Of a DNA stretch of 64,000 nucleotides, positions 26,050 to 35,348 are shown piece after piece. Location: assembly GCF_003958625.1 (NCBI RefSeq), contig NZ_RSEL01000003.1, positions 26,247-90,246 on the forward strand, in the 5' to 3' direction. Under the pieces are notes generated by a model. That model worked only from the letters and a program-made list of their open reading frames with translations. It did not search any database and was not told where the DNA came from. Position 1 is the first letter of the stretch. Every line of letters begins with the position of its first letter. Position numbers and translations under genes: made by a program. The stretch is from Tsuneonella rigui (GTDB taxonomy: Bacteria; Pseudomonadota; Alphaproteobacteria; Sphingomonadales; Sphingomonadaceae).

Positions 26050-26439
26050 TCAATTCAGGTAGGCGAAGTTCTGCACCAACTGGCGCGCTTCGGGCGAGAT
26101 GAACGCGGGAATCTCCGCGTCGATATTCGCGCGGCGCAGCGCGACGTCGAACGGCAGGTGCATCCGGTGCATCGACCACGTGGGGCAACTGCGCTCCTCA
26201 ATCGGCTCGTCGATCAGCGTCAGCATGCCCGAGTGCCGCGGATCTCGCGCCAGCGTGGCCATCAGGCTCATCAAGGCGGCCTTGGGCCCTTCGATGAGCT
26301 GGAGGAAGTTACGACCGTTGTAGAGTAGGAAACCGGTGATCTCGCGCTCGGCATTGTTGCGCTGAGCGGACTCGACCAGACGGTCGACTTCTTCAGCGGG
26401 CAGCCCGCTGGAGGTACTGATATAGACTATGCGGCGCAT
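26050..26439 (-). CDS. BLUF-domain blue-light photoreceptor
   Basis: A 129-residue stand-alone BLUF (blue light using FAD) protein. The photochemically essential residues are present: Tyr6 (VYIS), Asn29 (RNNAEREITG), Gln47 (FLQLIEG) and the variable Trp88/Met90 (TWSMHRM). RDPRHSG is also a family motif. The domain fills residues 1-95; the remaining helices resemble the cap helices of short BLUF proteins. It has no output domain, so it must signal by protein contact. Good GAGGG ribosome-binding site. Lies downstream of the rho terminator. Confidence 0.92.
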   Translation of the reverse strand: MRRIVYISTSSGLPAEEVDRLVESAQRNNAEREITGFLLYNGRNFLQLIEGPKAALMSLMATLARDPRHSGMLTLIDEPIEERSCPTWSMHRMHLPFDVALRRANIDAEIPAFISPEARQLVQNFAYLN

Positions 26440-26496
26440 GCGACCCTCGCCTTGGTGAGGCGCGCGGGTGTGGCAGCTTTCTCACCCAAGTCAAAT

Positions 26497-26525
26497 TTCG
26501 CCGCCGCACGGATGGCGGCGGCGAA
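26497..26525 (-). terminator. Hairpin terminator downstream of rho
   Basis: TTCGCCGCCG (26497-26506) and CGGCGGCGAA (26516-26525) form a 10-bp perfect stem with a 9-base loop. On the minus strand it is followed by a short ATTT, so it would end rho transcription. Confidence 0.65.
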
Positions 26526-26533
26526 GCTCGATC

Positions 26534-27799
26534 TTACTGGTTCATCGTCGCGAAGAAGTCTTCGTTGGTCTTGGAATCCTTCATCTTGTCGAGGAGGAAT
26601 TCCATCGCGTCGACGGTGCCCATCTGCATGAGGATACGGCGCAGGACCCACATCTTCGAGAGCTTGTCCTTCTCGACCAGCAGCTCTTCCTTGCGGGTAC
26701 CCGACTTGCCGACGTCGAGCGCGGGGAAGATGCGCTTGTCGGCGACCTTGCGGTCGAGGACGATTTCCGAGTTACCGGTGCCCTTGAACTCTTCGAAGAT
26801 GACCTCGTCCATCCGGCTGCCGGTATCGATCAGCGCGGTGGCGATGATCGACAGCGATCCGCCTTCCTCGATGTTGCGCGCCGCGCCGAAGAAGCGCTTC
26901 GGGCGCTGCAACGCGTTGGCATCGACACCGCCGGTGAGGACCTTGCCCGAGCTCGGCACCACGGTGTTGTAGGCGCGGCCGAGACGCGTGATCGAGTCGA
27001 GCAGGATCACCACGTCCTTCTTGTGCTCGACCAGGCGCTTGGCCTTTTCGATCACCATTTCGGCGACCTGCACGTGGCGGGTGGCCGGCTCGTCGAAGGT
27101 CGAAGAGATGACCTCGCCCTTCACCGAGCGCTGCATGTCGGTGACTTCCTCGGGCCGCTCGTCGACCAGGAGGACGATCAGGAACACCTCGGGGTGGTTG
27201 TCGGTGATCGCCTTGGCGATGTTCTGCAGCAGCACGGTCTTACCCGTACGCGGCGGGGCGACGATCAGCGCGCGCTGGCCCTTGCCCTGGGGGCTGATGA
27301 TGTCGATCACCCGCGCCGACTTGTCCTTCACCGTCGGATCGGCGGTGTCGAGCACCAGCTTCGATTCGGGATAGAGCGGGGTGAGGTTGTCGAAGTTGGT
27401 CCGGTGGCGGACCTGGTCGGGATCCTCGAAATTGACGCTCTTGAGGCCGGTCAGCGCGAAGTAGCGCTCGCCGTCCTTGGGCGCGCGGATCTCGCCTTCG
27501 ACGGTGTCACCGGTGCGCAGGCCCCATTTGCGGACCTGATTGGGCGAGACGTAGATATCGTCCGGGCCGGCGAGGTAGTTCGCCTCGGGGCTACGCAGGA
27601 AGCCGAAGCCGTCCTGCAGCACCTCGATAGTGCCGACCCCCATGATGGGCTCTTCGTATTCCTCGTCCTCGGCCAGCTCGCGCAGGATGCAGAACATCAG
27701 GTCCTGCCGGCGCATGGTGCTGGCGCCTTCGACGCCCAGTTCCTCGGCCATCTCGACGAGCTCGGCCGGGGCTTTCTTCTTCAAATCTTTGAGATGCAT
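26534..27799 (-). CDS. rho: Transcription termination factor Rho
   Basis: A 421-residue hexameric RNA-dependent ATPase. The N-terminal Rho_N domain begins [20 protein letters not shown]. The RNA-binding cold-shock-like domain includes [11 protein letters not shown]. The ATPase core has Walker [13 protein letters not shown], Walker [17 protein letters not shown], and [20 protein letters not shown]. Standard length. In alphaproteobacteria rho lies between mnmE and hemE close to the origin, as here. Confidence 0.98.
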   Translation of the reverse strand: MHLKDLKKKAPAELVEMAEELGVEGASTMRRQDLMFCILRELAEDEEYEEPIMGVGTIEVLQDGFGFLRSPEANYLAGPDDIYVSPNQVRKWGLRTGDTVEGEIRAPKDGERYFALTGLKSVNFEDPDQVRHRTNFDNLTPLYPESKLVLDTADPTVKDKSARVIDIISPQGKGQRALIVAPPRTGKTVLLQNIAKAITDNHPEVFLIVLLVDERPEEVTDMQRSVKGEVISSTFDEPATRHVQVAEMVIEKAKRLVEHKKDVVILLDSITRLGRAYNTVVPSSGKVLTGGVDANALQRPKRFFGAARNIEEGGSLSIIATALIDTGSRMDEVIFEEFKGTGNSEIVLDRKVADKRIFPALDVGKSGTRKEELLVEKDKLSKMWVLRRILMQMGTVDAMEFLLDKMKDSKTNEDFFATMNQ

Positions 27800-27965
27800 T
27801 TTGGTATTTCCGTAATGGGATGCGGCCGGCCGGTCATTGGGCTTGGAGAAAGCGGACCGGGCCTTGCGTCAGAGGTGCAAGGGCCTTGGAAGCCGGTTGG
27901 TGGCCGCGGGAATAATCTTGTGCCGGTCCGCCGTCAATCGAGCGGACGCACGGCTCGTCGCACGC

Positions 27966-28409
27966 TCAGATGGGCCGGACGATCACCAGGATGACGATCA
28001 CCGCAGCGACGACGCCGGGCACCTCGTTGAGCAGCCGCAGCTGTTTGCCGGTGAGCGAGCGTTCGCCGCGCGTTAGCTTCTTTGCGTAACCCGCCATGTA
28101 GCCGTGGTAGCCCGACAGCAGCAGGACGAGGAACAGCTTGGCGTGGAGCCAGGGCTGGTCCCACAGATGCTGCGTCGTCGCGAGCAGGATGCCGAGCACC
28201 CAGACCACGATGATCGAGGGCATGAGGATGATCTTGAGCAGCTTGCGCTCGCGATCTGCCCACACCGCTTCTTCCGGCGAACCCGGCGCGGCTTCCTGGT
28301 GGTAGACGAGGTAGCGCGGGAGCATGAACAGGCCCGCCATCCAGAAGATCATGAAGATCACGTGGCCGGCCTTGAGCCAGAGATAGGTCATCGCGAGCGC
28401 GCTTTCCAT
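27966..28409 (-). CDS. hemJ: Protoporphyrinogen oxidase HemJ
   Basis: A 147-residue membrane protein with four predicted helices. The family His and Lys are in LKAGHVIFMIFWMAG (TM1) and WLHAKLFLVLLLSGYHGY. It oxidises protoporphyrinogen IX to protoporphyrin IX. Its place beside hemE, another heme biosynthesis gene, supports this. The start is at the ATG preceded by AAGGG; a second ATG six codons later is possible. Confidence 0.92.
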   Translation of the reverse strand: MESALAMTYLWLKAGHVIFMIFWMAGLFMLPRYLVYHQEAAPGSPEEAVWADRERKLLKIILMPSIIVVWVLGILLATTQHLWDQPWLHAKLFLVLLLSGYHGYMAGYAKKLTRGERSLTGKQLRLLNEVPGVVAAVIVILVIVRPI

Positions 28410-28441
28410 GGCTGCCCTTTAGAAAAACCCCTGCGCATCTG

Positions 28442-29467
28442 TCACCCCTGCCAGTGTCGCACCGTGTCGCGCAGGAGCTCGACGTTCGCGATCGGCGTAT
28501 GCTGGCCGATGCCGTGGCCGAGATTGAAGACATGTGGCCGGTCGGCGAAGGCGTGCAAGATTTGCTCGGTGCGCTCGACCAGGCGCGGTCCGCCGGCGAG
28601 CAGCAGCAGCGGGTCGAGGTTGCCCTGCACCGGCAACCCCGCCGGCAATTCGCGCGCGGCCCAAGCTGGGTCGATGGTCTCGTCGACCCCGACCGCATCG
28701 ACACCGGTCTCACGAGCATAGGCCGCGAGTTTAGCGCCGGCCCCCTTGGGAAAGCCGATCACCGGCACGCCCGGACAGCGCGCCTGCACCGCTACGGCGA
28801 TGCGCGCGTTGGGCGCGATCACCCAGCGCTCGAACTCGTCGGGTGCGAGTGCGCCTGCCCATGAATCGAACAACTGCACTGCCTCGGCGCCGGCCGCGAT
28901 CTGACCGGCGAGATATTCGACCGTCACCGCCTCGATCGCGGCGATAATCGCACCGAAGGCACCCGGATCGCGGTAAGCCATCTCGCGCGCGGCGTGGTGG
29001 TCCTTCGACCCCTCGCCGGCGACCATGTAGGTGGCCACGGTCCACGGGCTCCCAGCAAAGCCCAGCAGCGTGGTCTCAGGGCTCAAAGCAGCGCGGACCC
29101 GAGCCACGGTCCGGTAGATGGCTTCGAGGCGCTCTGGGACGCTCTGAAGGCTCTCCAGGGCATGATCGACCAGCGGAGGAGACAGCCGCGGACCCTCGCC
29201 CGGCCCGAAGGTCAGATCCTGGCCCATCGCATGCGGTACGATCAGAATATCCGAAAACAGGATCGCGCCGTCGAACCCGAACCGGCGCACCGGCTGCAGC
29301 GTAATTTCCGCCGCGGCCTCGTCGTCGTAGACGAGCGCGAGGAACCCGCCCTTTTCGGCGCGCAGCTCGCGATATTCAGGCAGGTAGCGGCCCGCCTGCC
29401 GCATGAGCCACATCGGCACATGCTCGCCCCGATGACCGTTCAGAGTGTCGAGAAGCGCGCCAGGCAT
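28442..29467 (-). CDS. hemE: Uroporphyrinogen decarboxylase
   Basis: A 341-residue enzyme converting uroporphyrinogen III to coproporphyrinogen III. The N-terminal signature PMWLMRQAGRYLPEYRELR is present. ILFSDILIVPHAMGQDL and GFAGSPWTVATYMV, with the C-terminal FNLGHGIGQHTPI, are family motifs. Starting at MPGALLDTL gives the usual length; the frame stays open 98 codons further across the candidate origin, but that part has no homology. In many alphaproteobacteria hemE directly abuts the chromosomal origin. Confidence 0.97.
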   Translation of the reverse strand: MPGALLDTLNGHRGEHVPMWLMRQAGRYLPEYRELRAEKGGFLALVYDDEAAAEITLQPVRRFGFDGAILFSDILIVPHAMGQDLTFGPGEGPRLSPPLVDHALESLQSVPERLEAIYRTVARVRAALSPETTLLGFAGSPWTVATYMVAGEGSKDHHAAREMAYRDPGAFGAIIAAIEAVTVEYLAGQIAAGAEAVQLFDSWAGALAPDEFERWVIAPNARIAVAVQARCPGVPVIGFPKGAGAKLAAYARETGVDAVGVDETIDPAWAARELPAGLPVQGNLDPLLLLAGGPRLVERTEQILHAFADRPHVFNLGHGIGQHTPIANVELLRDTVRHWQG

Positions 29468-29783
29468 GCCTCTTTTTTCCAATCCAATAAGATTCTTAAG
29501 AAGATGAAGGAGTCTGTTGGCCCTGTGGAAAGCGGGGATTGCGGCGCCCTGCCCGATTTCTCCCGGCCTGAACAGGGTTGTCGCCCATCCGAATCGCGGG
29601 ATTCCCGCGTCAATCAATCGTTGTCCACGCTGTCCCCAGCCTGTCGAAAAGCTTGTCGCCATGTCCACAAGCGTCCGGGTTCTCGGCTGGCAGCGGGCAT
29701 GGAATCGCGGCCCAAGCTTGTCCGCGGTTTCCTCCCGTGGTTTATGCCGGGCCTTCTCCACAGGCGCCCGGACCCCTCATTCG
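29468..29783. other. Candidate chromosomal replication origin (oriC)
   Basis: A 316-base gene-free gap between divergent hemE and ppsR, the position of the origin in Caulobacter and other alphaproteobacteria. It holds an AT-rich stretch near 29471-29512 that could unwind, and DnaA-box-like 9-mers: TTCTCCACA (29754-29762, one mismatch to TTATCCACA), ATGTCCACA (29661-29669), TTGTCCACG (29621-29629) and TGTGGAAAG (29524-29532, opposite strand). More distant TTGTC-type 9-mers start at 29578, 29630, 29641, 29653 and 29718. It also contains GANTC sites at 29491, 29591, 29600 and 29702, and the palindrome CGCGGGATTCCCGCG (29595-29609). Gene direction switches here. Confidence 0.8.
29754..29762 (+). 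promoter_or_regulatory. Best DnaA-box match in the candidate origin
   Basis: TTCTCCACA differs from the DnaA-box consensus TTATCCACA at one position. It lies 21 bases from the ppsR start at the right edge of the candidate origin. Confidence 0.55.
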
Positions 29784-30629
29784 ATGCCGCGCATCCACCT
29801 CCACCTGCTGTCGGATTCGACCGGCGAGACGCTGGAGATGATCGCCAAGGCCGCGCTCGCCCAGTTCGACGAGGCCGACGTCCAGCGCCACTTCTGGCCG
29901 ATGGTGCGCTCGAAGCAACACATCGACCGGATCGTGCCCGACATCGCCGCGCACCCCGGCCTCGTGCTGTTCACACTGGTGAATCCTGAGACGAGGACGC
30001 GGCTGGAGGAACACTGCCGCGCGATTGGCCTGCCGGCGGTGCCGGTGCTCGATGCGGTGACCGAGGCTTTGGAAAGCCACCTCGGGCAGGAAGCGCACGG
30101 GCGACCGGGGCGTCAGCACTCGATGGACGCGGCGTACTTCGCGCGGGTCGACGCCATCCAGTACACCATCGCACACGACGACGGGATCGGGTGGGAGGAT
30201 TGGGAGGAAGCCGACATCCTCCTCGCCGGTGTGTCGCGCAGTTCGAAGACGCCGACCAGCATCTACCTCGCCAACCGCGGGTACAAAGTCGCCAACATCC
30301 CGCTGGTGGTGGAAAGCCCGCCGCCGCCCGCGCTTTATAGCCTGCGCAAGCCGCTGATCGTCGGCCTGACGACTGCGCCCGAGCGGCTGATCCAGATCCG
30401 CCGCAATCGGCTGCTGACGATCGCCGAGGGGCGCGAGAGCGACTACGTCGATGCCGAACGAGTGGCGGCCGAGGTCAAGTTCGCCCGCCGCCTGTTCGCC
30501 GACAACGCCTGGCCGGTGATCGATGTCACCCGCCGCTCGATCGAGGAGACGGCGGCGGCGGTCATCCGCCTGCTGACCGAGCGGGACGCGCGCGACGGGC
30601 CGGCGAGCGTTCGCACCCACCTCGCATGA
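29784..30629 (+). CDS. ppsR: Pyruvate, phosphate dikinase / PEP synthase regulatory protein (DUF299)
   Basis: A 281-residue bifunctional kinase/phosphotransferase of the DUF299 family, which switches PPDK or PEP synthase by reversible Thr phosphorylation using ADP and phosphate. The P-loop-like motif is [18 protein letters not shown] at about residue 155. [19 protein letters not shown] at the N-terminus is the family start. This gene sits at the origin side in alphaproteobacteria (the first gene in Caulobacter numbering). A longer upstream frame crosses the origin and is rejected. Overlaps maf by 4 bases. Confidence 0.95.
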   Translation: MPRIHLHLLSDSTGETLEMIAKAALAQFDEADVQRHFWPMVRSKQHIDRIVPDIAAHPGLVLFTLVNPETRTRLEEHCRAIGLPAVPVLDAVTEALESHLGQEAHGRPGRQHSMDAAYFARVDAIQYTIAHDDGIGWEDWEEADILLAGVSRSSKTPTSIYLANRGYKVANIPLVVESPPPPALYSLRKPLIVGLTTAPERLIQIRRNRLLTIAEGRESDYVDAERVAAEVKFARRLFADNAWPVIDVTRRSIEETAAAVIRLLTERDARDGPASVRTHLA

Positions 30630-31213
30630 CGCTGATCCTCGCCTCCAAAAGCGCGTCGCGCCGGGCGATGCTCGAAGCTGCGGGCGTTCGCTTCGAAATT
30701 GCTTCTGCCTCAGTCGATGAGCGCGCTGTCGAGGGGGGTTTGGGAGATGCCACTGCGGCGGCGGTTGCCATTGCTTTGGCGGAGGCAAAGGCACTGGCGG
30801 TGCCACAGACCCATCCGAGCGACCTGATTCTAGGCAGCGACTCCCTGGTGGTGTGCAACAGCCGGCGCTTCGACAAACCCGCCGACAGGGCCGAAGCCGC
30901 GCGGCATTTGGAGTTCTTCTCCGGCAAGACGATCGAACTGCACAGCGCCGCGGCGCTCGCACAGAGCGGAGAAGTGGTCTGGCGCGGCGGCGCGGTCGCG
31001 CGGCTGGCAGTGCGGACGCTATCGCCGGGCTTCATCGAGACCTATCTCGATGCCGAGTGGCCAGCCGTGGCCGGCTGCGTCGGGGTGTTCCGCATCGAAG
31101 GGCCGGGCGTGCAACTGTTCGACGAGATCGAGGGCGACCACTTCACCGTGCTCGGCATGCCGTTGCTGCTGGTCCTGGCGGCCCTGCGCGATCTCGGGGA
31201 ACTGCCAGCATGA
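30626..31213 (+). CDS. maf: Maf-type nucleoside triphosphate pyrophosphatase
   Basis: A 195-residue Maf/Ham1-like house-cleaning enzyme hydrolysing non-canonical nucleotides. N-terminal signature [20 protein letters not shown], catalytic Asp in LGSDSLVV, and [14 protein letters not shown] region (here [20 protein letters not shown]). The active-site loop and length suit the dTTP/UTP or m7GTP subgroup; which one is not resolved. ATGA overlaps join it to ppsR and aroE. Confidence 0.92.
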   Translation: MTLILASKSASRRAMLEAAGVRFEIASASVDERAVEGGLGDATAAAVAIALAEAKALAVPQTHPSDLILGSDSLVVCNSRRFDKPADRAEAARHLEFFSGKTIELHSAAALAQSGEVVWRGGAVARLAVRTLSPGFIETYLDAEWPAVAGCVGVFRIEGPGVQLFDEIEGDHFTVLGMPLLLVLAALRDLGELPA

Positions 31214-32061
31214 TCGCTTATGCCGAGGTGATCGGCGATCCGATCGCGCAATCGAAGTCGCCGGCCATTCACGGGTTCTGGCTCCGCCAGCTCGGGATCG
31301 AAGCGGACTATCGCGCGACACGGGTCGAGGCAGACGGTCTCGGCGATTTTCTCGCGCGGCGCCGCGTCGATCCGGAATGGCGCGGGTGCAATGTGACGAT
31401 GCCGCACAAGCAGGCCATCGTCGCCCATCTCGACCGGCTCGATCCGCTGGCGGAAATGATCGGTGCGGTGAACACGGTGGTGGCGGAGAACGGCGCGTTG
31501 GTCGGCTACAACACCGATGCAGGCGGATTTCTCGAGCCGCTCGCGCGCGAACTCGCCGAGACGCATTACTTTCGCATGGCACGCGTGCTCGGCACCGGCG
31601 GGGCGGCGCGAGCGATCATCGCCGCGCTGGCGCGGGAGAAGTTCGTCATCGTGCTGGCGGGGCGCGATACGGGCAAGGCGCAGGCGCTGCTCGACGAGCT
31701 CGACCCGGCAGGTGAGCATCACGCGGTCGATCTCGCGCATTTCGCTGGGCCGACCGACTTCGCCTTCGACGACCGCGAGGGCTGTCTCGACCTGATCGTC
31801 AACGCCAGTCCGCTCGGCATGCGCGGACAGCCGCCGCTGGCGTTCGACTGGAGCCACGCGCCGCCGGGCGCGATGGCCTACGACATCGTCACCGATCCGG
31901 TGGGCACCGCGTTCCTTGCTGGCGCGCGAGCCGCGGGCCACCACACCATCGATGGCCTGGCGATGCTGATCGGCCAGGCCGCGCTCGCATTCGAAAAGTT
32001 CTTCGGCGTCGCGCCACCGCGGCATCTCGATGCCGAATTGCGCGCGATCCTCACCACATGA
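31210..32061 (+). CDS. aroE: Shikimate dehydrogenase
   Basis: A 283-residue NADP-dependent enzyme reducing 3-dehydroshikimate in aromatic amino acid synthesis. The substrate-binding motif is [11 protein letters not shown], the catalytic Lys lies in NVTMPHKQ and the Asp in [10 protein letters not shown]. The Rossmann loop is GTGGAARAI. Coupled to maf and coaE by 4-base overlaps. The start ATG at 31210 gives the standard N-terminus; an upstream open frame inside maf is not real. Confidence 0.95.
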   Translation: MIAYAEVIGDPIAQSKSPAIHGFWLRQLGIEADYRATRVEADGLGDFLARRRVDPEWRGCNVTMPHKQAIVAHLDRLDPLAEMIGAVNTVVAENGALVGYNTDAGGFLEPLARELAETHYFRMARVLGTGGAARAIIAALAREKFVIVLAGRDTGKAQALLDELDPAGEHHAVDLAHFAGPTDFAFDDREGCLDLIVNASPLGMRGQPPLAFDWSHAPPGAMAYDIVTDPVGTAFLAGARAAGHHTIDGLAMLIGQAALAFEKFFGVAPPRHLDAELRAILTT

Positions 32062-32651
32062 GCCGCCCTTTCATCCTCGGCCTGACCGGCTCGATCGGCA
32101 TGGGCAAATCGACGGTCGCCGCGATGTTCGAAGCCGCCGGCGTGCCGGTGTTCGACGCTGACGCCACAGTCCGCCGCCTGCAGGGTCCAGGCGGTCCGCT
32201 GCTGCCGGCCATAGAGGCGGCGTTTCCCGGTTCGACCGGGCCCGAAGGTGTCCTCCGCGAGGCACTCGGCGCGCAAGTCTTCGCCGACCGCGATGCGCTC
32301 GCGCGACTGGAGGGCATCGTTCACCCAGCGGTCGCCGCGGAACGCCATGCGTTCATGATCGAACATTCCGGTGAGCCGCTGGTCGTGTTCGACATCCCTT
32401 TGCTGTTCGAAAAAGGCGGCTGGGAGAGCGTCGACGCCGTAGCGGTGGTCTCCGCATCGGCCGAGGTGCAGCGCGCCCGCGTCCTCGCGCGGCCCGGGAT
32501 GACGCCCGAGAAATTCGCGCACATCCTGTCGTTACAAGTCCCCGACGCCGACAAACGCGCGCGCGCCGATCATGTGATCGATACCGGCACCACCCTCGCC
32601 GCGACGGAGAATGCGGTGAAGGCGCTGATCGCTCGGCTCACCACGCGCTGA
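32058..32651 (+). CDS. coaE: Dephospho-CoA kinase
   Basis: A 197-residue P-loop kinase that phosphorylates dephospho-CoA in the last step of CoA biosynthesis. The N-terminal P-loop is GLTGSIGMGKSTVAAMF, followed by VPVFDADATVR. Other family motifs are VFDIPLLFEKGGWE and ARPGMTPEKF. Overlaps aroE by ATGA. Next is dnaQ after 41 bases, keeping the order found at alphaproteobacterial origins. Confidence 0.95.
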   Translation: MSRPFILGLTGSIGMGKSTVAAMFEAAGVPVFDADATVRRLQGPGGPLLPAIEAAFPGSTGPEGVLREALGAQVFADRDALARLEGIVHPAVAAERHAFMIEHSGEPLVVFDIPLLFEKGGWESVDAVAVVSASAEVQRARVLARPGMTPEKFAHILSLQVPDADKRARADHVIDTGTTLAATENAVKALIARLTTR

Positions 32652-32692
32652 CCCCTTGCAAGCCCCCGCCGACGGGCCGATAGGATAGCCAG

Positions 32693-33379
32693 ATGCGCGA
32701 AATCGTGTTCGATACCGAAACCACCGGGCTCGATCCCAGGACGGGCGATCGGATGGTCGAAATCGGCTGCGTCGAACTCGTCAATCGCGTGCCCACCGGC
32801 GCGACCTTCCACGCCTACTTCAATCCCGACCGCGATATGCCCGAGCAGGCCGAGGCGGTGCACGGACTGTCGGCCGCGTTCCTCGCCGACAAGCCGCGCT
32901 TCCGCGACCGGTGCGAAGAGCTGCTCGATTTCCTCGCCGATTCCCCGCTGGTCGCGCACAACGCCGGCTTCGACTTCGGCTTCCTCAACCACGAGCTGAG
33001 CCTGTGCGAGCTGGAAGCGGTGTGCCTCAGCCGGATGATCGACACCGTCGCGATCGCCAAGCGGCGTCACCCGGGCGCCAAACTATCGCTCGACGCGCTG
33101 TGCACCCGCTACGGCGTCGACCGCAGCCACCGCGTAAAGCACGGCGCGCTGCTCGACGCCGAGTTGCTCGCGCAGGTCTATGTCGAATTGACCGGCGGGC
33201 GTCAGATCGGGCTCGAACTCGCTGGAACGGTGGTCGAGACAACCGTCATCGCCATGCCGGGCGCCATCGTCCGCGAGCGGCCGTTCCGCGCACCGCGTCC
33301 GCACGCTGCCTCAGCCGAAGAATTGGCGCGGCATGCCGCATTCATCGGCCGGATCGAGGGAGCGATCTGGGCCGCATAA
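32693..33379 (+). CDS. dnaQ: DNA polymerase III epsilon subunit
   Basis: A 228-residue 3'-5' proofreading exonuclease of the DEDDh family. Exo I is VFDTETTGLDPRTGD, Exo II lies in HNAGFDFGFLNHEL, and Exo III with its catalytic His is in SHRVKHGALLDAELLAQVY. The C-terminal tail (about 185-228) would contact the alpha subunit DnaE. The neighbourhood ppsR-maf-aroE-coaE-dnaQ matches Caulobacter. Confidence 0.96.
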   Translation: MREIVFDTETTGLDPRTGDRMVEIGCVELVNRVPTGATFHAYFNPDRDMPEQAEAVHGLSAAFLADKPRFRDRCEELLDFLADSPLVAHNAGFDFGFLNHELSLCELEAVCLSRMIDTVAIAKRRHPGAKLSLDALCTRYGVDRSHRVKHGALLDAELLAQVYVELTGGRQIGLELAGTVVETTVIAMPGAIVRERPFRAPRPHAASAEELARHAAFIGRIEGAIWAA

Positions 33380-33426
33380 CGTTAGCGAATAGAGGGGCCG
33401 CTTTAAGCATAGGAGTTTGACCGACG

Positions 33427-33996
33427 ATGGATATTCGCGTTTCGGGCCACCAGATCGAAACCGGCGCTGCGCTGCAGGAACACGTCAACGAGCGCCTCTC
33501 CGCAATCGTCGAAAAGTATTTCAACCGAGCGATTTCCAGCCAGGTCACCTTCGGCAAGGCGCCGGCGAACGCCTTTAGCTGCGACATCGTCACCCATGTG
33601 ATGCACGGACTGATCCTCAAGGCGCATGGCGTGGCGCAGGACGCGCACCAGGCGCTCGATCAGGCGGCCGAGAAGATCGACAAGCAGCTGCGGCGCTACA
33701 AGCGGCGGTTGCAGGACCGGCACGAACAGGCCGATTTCGCCGCCGCACAGGAAGAAGCGGGCTACAGGATCCTGGCAGCACCCGATGCGAACGCCGACGA
33801 GGTCGAGGTGCTCGATTCGCCGATGATCATCGCCGAGACCACCGCCGACATTCCGGAGGCGAGCGTGGCCGATGCGGTCATGATGCTCGACTTGCGCGAC
33901 ACCAACGCGATGCTGTTCAAAAACGCTGGCACGGGCCGGCACAACATGGTCTATCGCCGCACCGATGGATCGGTTGGCTGGGTCGAGCCGCGCTGA
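33427..33996 (+). CDS. hpf: Long-form ribosome hibernation promoting factor
   Basis: A 189-residue protein with an N-terminal S30AE domain (about 1-100: MDIRVSGHQIETGAALQEHV) that binds the 30S decoding region. A C-terminal dimerisation domain (about 130-189: VMMLDLRDTNAMLFKNAG and YRRTDGSVGWVEP) makes it the long form, which forms 100S ribosome dimers on its own. It acts in stationary phase or stress. Followed by ptsN after 98 bases, a common pairing in proteobacteria. Confidence 0.95.
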   Translation: MDIRVSGHQIETGAALQEHVNERLSAIVEKYFNRAISSQVTFGKAPANAFSCDIVTHVMHGLILKAHGVAQDAHQALDQAAEKIDKQLRRYKRRLQDRHEQADFAAAQEEAGYRILAAPDANADEVEVLDSPMIIAETTADIPEASVADAVMMLDLRDTNAMLFKNAGTGRHNMVYRRTDGSVGWVEPR

Positions 33997-34094
33997 TCCG
34001 CTAAACCCGCTTGACCATTTGCCCGAACCTTCGGGCACCGTCGATTCCGCGCTGCCATTTCGGCGGCCACCTTGTGTATGAAGACCGAACGCGC

Positions 34095-34556
34095 ATGAAC
34101 GCCATCTTCAAGCTCCTGCCCGAAGCCGTCTGGACCGCAGCGCCCGGCACCAAACCGGCTGTGCTCGATGCGCTCGCCGACCGATTTGCCAAGGTTTACG
34201 CGCTCGATCGCGATGACGTGCTCGATGGGCTGCAGGAACGCGAGGCGCTCGGCAGCACCGGGTTTGGGCGAGGCGTGGCGTTGCCGCACGCGCGGATCGA
34301 CGGGTTGTCGCGGCCGGTGGCGGCGCTGCTGAAGCTGGAATCGCCGATCGACTTTGCCGCGGCCGATCGGCTGCCGGTCGATCTCGTCATCGGGCTCTTG
34401 TCTCCGACCAACGCGGGGGCGACTCATCTGCACGCCCTCGCTGCCCTATCGCGGATGGTGCGCGATGAGGACATGCACCGCGCGCTGACCGAGGCGTCCG
34501 ACACCGAGACGCTCTACGCCCTGCTGACCAACGCTTCCGATCGTGACGCCGCCTGA
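34095..34556 (+). CDS. ptsN: PTS IIA-like nitrogen-regulatory protein PtsN
   Basis: A 153-residue EIIA-Ntr protein. The phosphorylated His is in GRGVALPHARIDG, about residue 63. It takes phosphate from the nitrogen-related phosphotransferase system and affects potassium and nitrogen regulation; it does not transport sugars. The pairing with hpf supports the Ntr type. An upstream in-frame ATG at 34011 adds a non-conserved extension. The end overlaps the thioesterase gene by 14 bases. Confidence 0.93.
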   Translation: MNAIFKLLPEAVWTAAPGTKPAVLDALADRFAKVYALDRDDVLDGLQEREALGSTGFGRGVALPHARIDGLSRPVAALLKLESPIDFAAADRLPVDLVIGLLSPTNAGATHLHALAALSRMVRDEDMHRALTEASDTETLYALLTNASDRDAA

Positions 34557-35007
34557 CGGGTTGGCCGGCGCGGCGCTGCACTACCGCGCGCTCGAACGGC
34601 TCTACGTGGCGGCGCCGGTCAATCGGCTGTTCCCATCGCGGTTGGAAATCGTCGGCGAGGGGCGTTCGCGGCTGACCTTCACGGTCGAGCCGGAGGTGTT
34701 CCATGCGGCGGGCGCGGCGCACGGGACGATTTACTTCAAGATGCTCGACGATGCGGCGTTTTACGCGGCGAACACGTTGGTGACCGATCGTTTCCTGCTG
34801 ACCACCTCCTTCAACCTCCACTTTACCAAGCCGGTGCGCGGGGGCGACGTCGTGGCCGAGGGTCGCTGGATCAGCGGGCGCAAGCGCGTGCTGGTGGGCG
34901 AATCGCGGCTGATCGATGCCGAAGGCGACGAGATCGGGCGCGGCACCGGCACCTTCATGCGTTCGCGCATCGCGCTGTCGAGCCTGCCTGGCTACGCCGG
35001 GACCTGA
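34543..35007 (+). CDS. PaaI-type hotdog-fold thioesterase
   Basis: A 154-residue hotdog-fold protein. AAHGTIYFKMLDDAAFYAAN is the central helix of PaaI/YbgC-type thioesterases and TTSFNLHFTKPVRGGDVVAE the following strand pair. It probably hydrolyses a small acyl-CoA; the substrate is unknown. It starts at a GTG inside the 3' end of ptsN, so translation is probably coupled. Confidence 0.86.
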   Translation: MTPPDGLAGAALHYRALERLYVAAPVNRLFPSRLEIVGEGRSRLTFTVEPEVFHAAGAAHGTIYFKMLDDAAFYAANTLVTDRFLLTTSFNLHFTKPVRGGDVVAEGRWISGRKRVLVGESRLIDAEGDEIGRGTGTFMRSRIALSSLPGYAGT

Positions 35008-35009
35008 TA

Positions 35010-35348
35010 ATGGACGCCCGCTTGCCCGCGCATCTGGAGGTCGCTGCGATCCGGCGGCTCGCCGAAGCGGGTGGTGGATTCGCCACTGTGCTCGCCACAG
35101 GGGAGCGTGACGCAGGTACGATCGCGCTGGTTATTCTTAGCCGAGGTGGTGAAACCGTGCGTCTGTTGGAACGCCTCCCGCAAGTCGATGGGAACCGAAT
35201 TTTCACAGAGACGCGTCGGCAAGATGTTGAAAATCAGAGAGATTTTTTTGCGATTCTCGATCGGATGCGCGAGCGAGACCCCGATTTATGGTTAATTGAG
35301 GCGGACGTCCCGGATTCAGAACGGTTCATCGCAGGATTGCCGGGCTGA
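35010..35348 (+). CDS. DUF1491 family protein
   Basis: A 112-residue protein of the alphaproteobacterial DUF1491 family, recognised by ATVLATGERDAGTIALVI and ERDPDLWLIEADVPDSERF. Function unknown. It starts two bases after the thioesterase stop and is AT-richer in its 3' half than its neighbours. Last gene of the rightward run from the origin before a 195-base gap. Confidence 0.82.
   Translation: MDARLPAHLEVAAIRRLAEAGGGFATVLATGERDAGTIALVILSRGGETVRLLERLPQVDGNRIFTETRRQDVENQRDFFAILDRMRERDPDLWLIEADVPDSERFIAGLPG

Noticed and set aside
26170..26182. CCACGTGGGG as another parS site
   Set aside because: Only the CACGTG core matches; the outer GTT/AAC halves are absent. The CACGTG near 27070 and 28370 fail the same way.
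29517..29783. Open frame running through the origin gap into ppsR
   Set aside because: Homology to DUF299 begins at the ATG at 29784; the upstream part has no family match and contains the DnaA-box-like sites.
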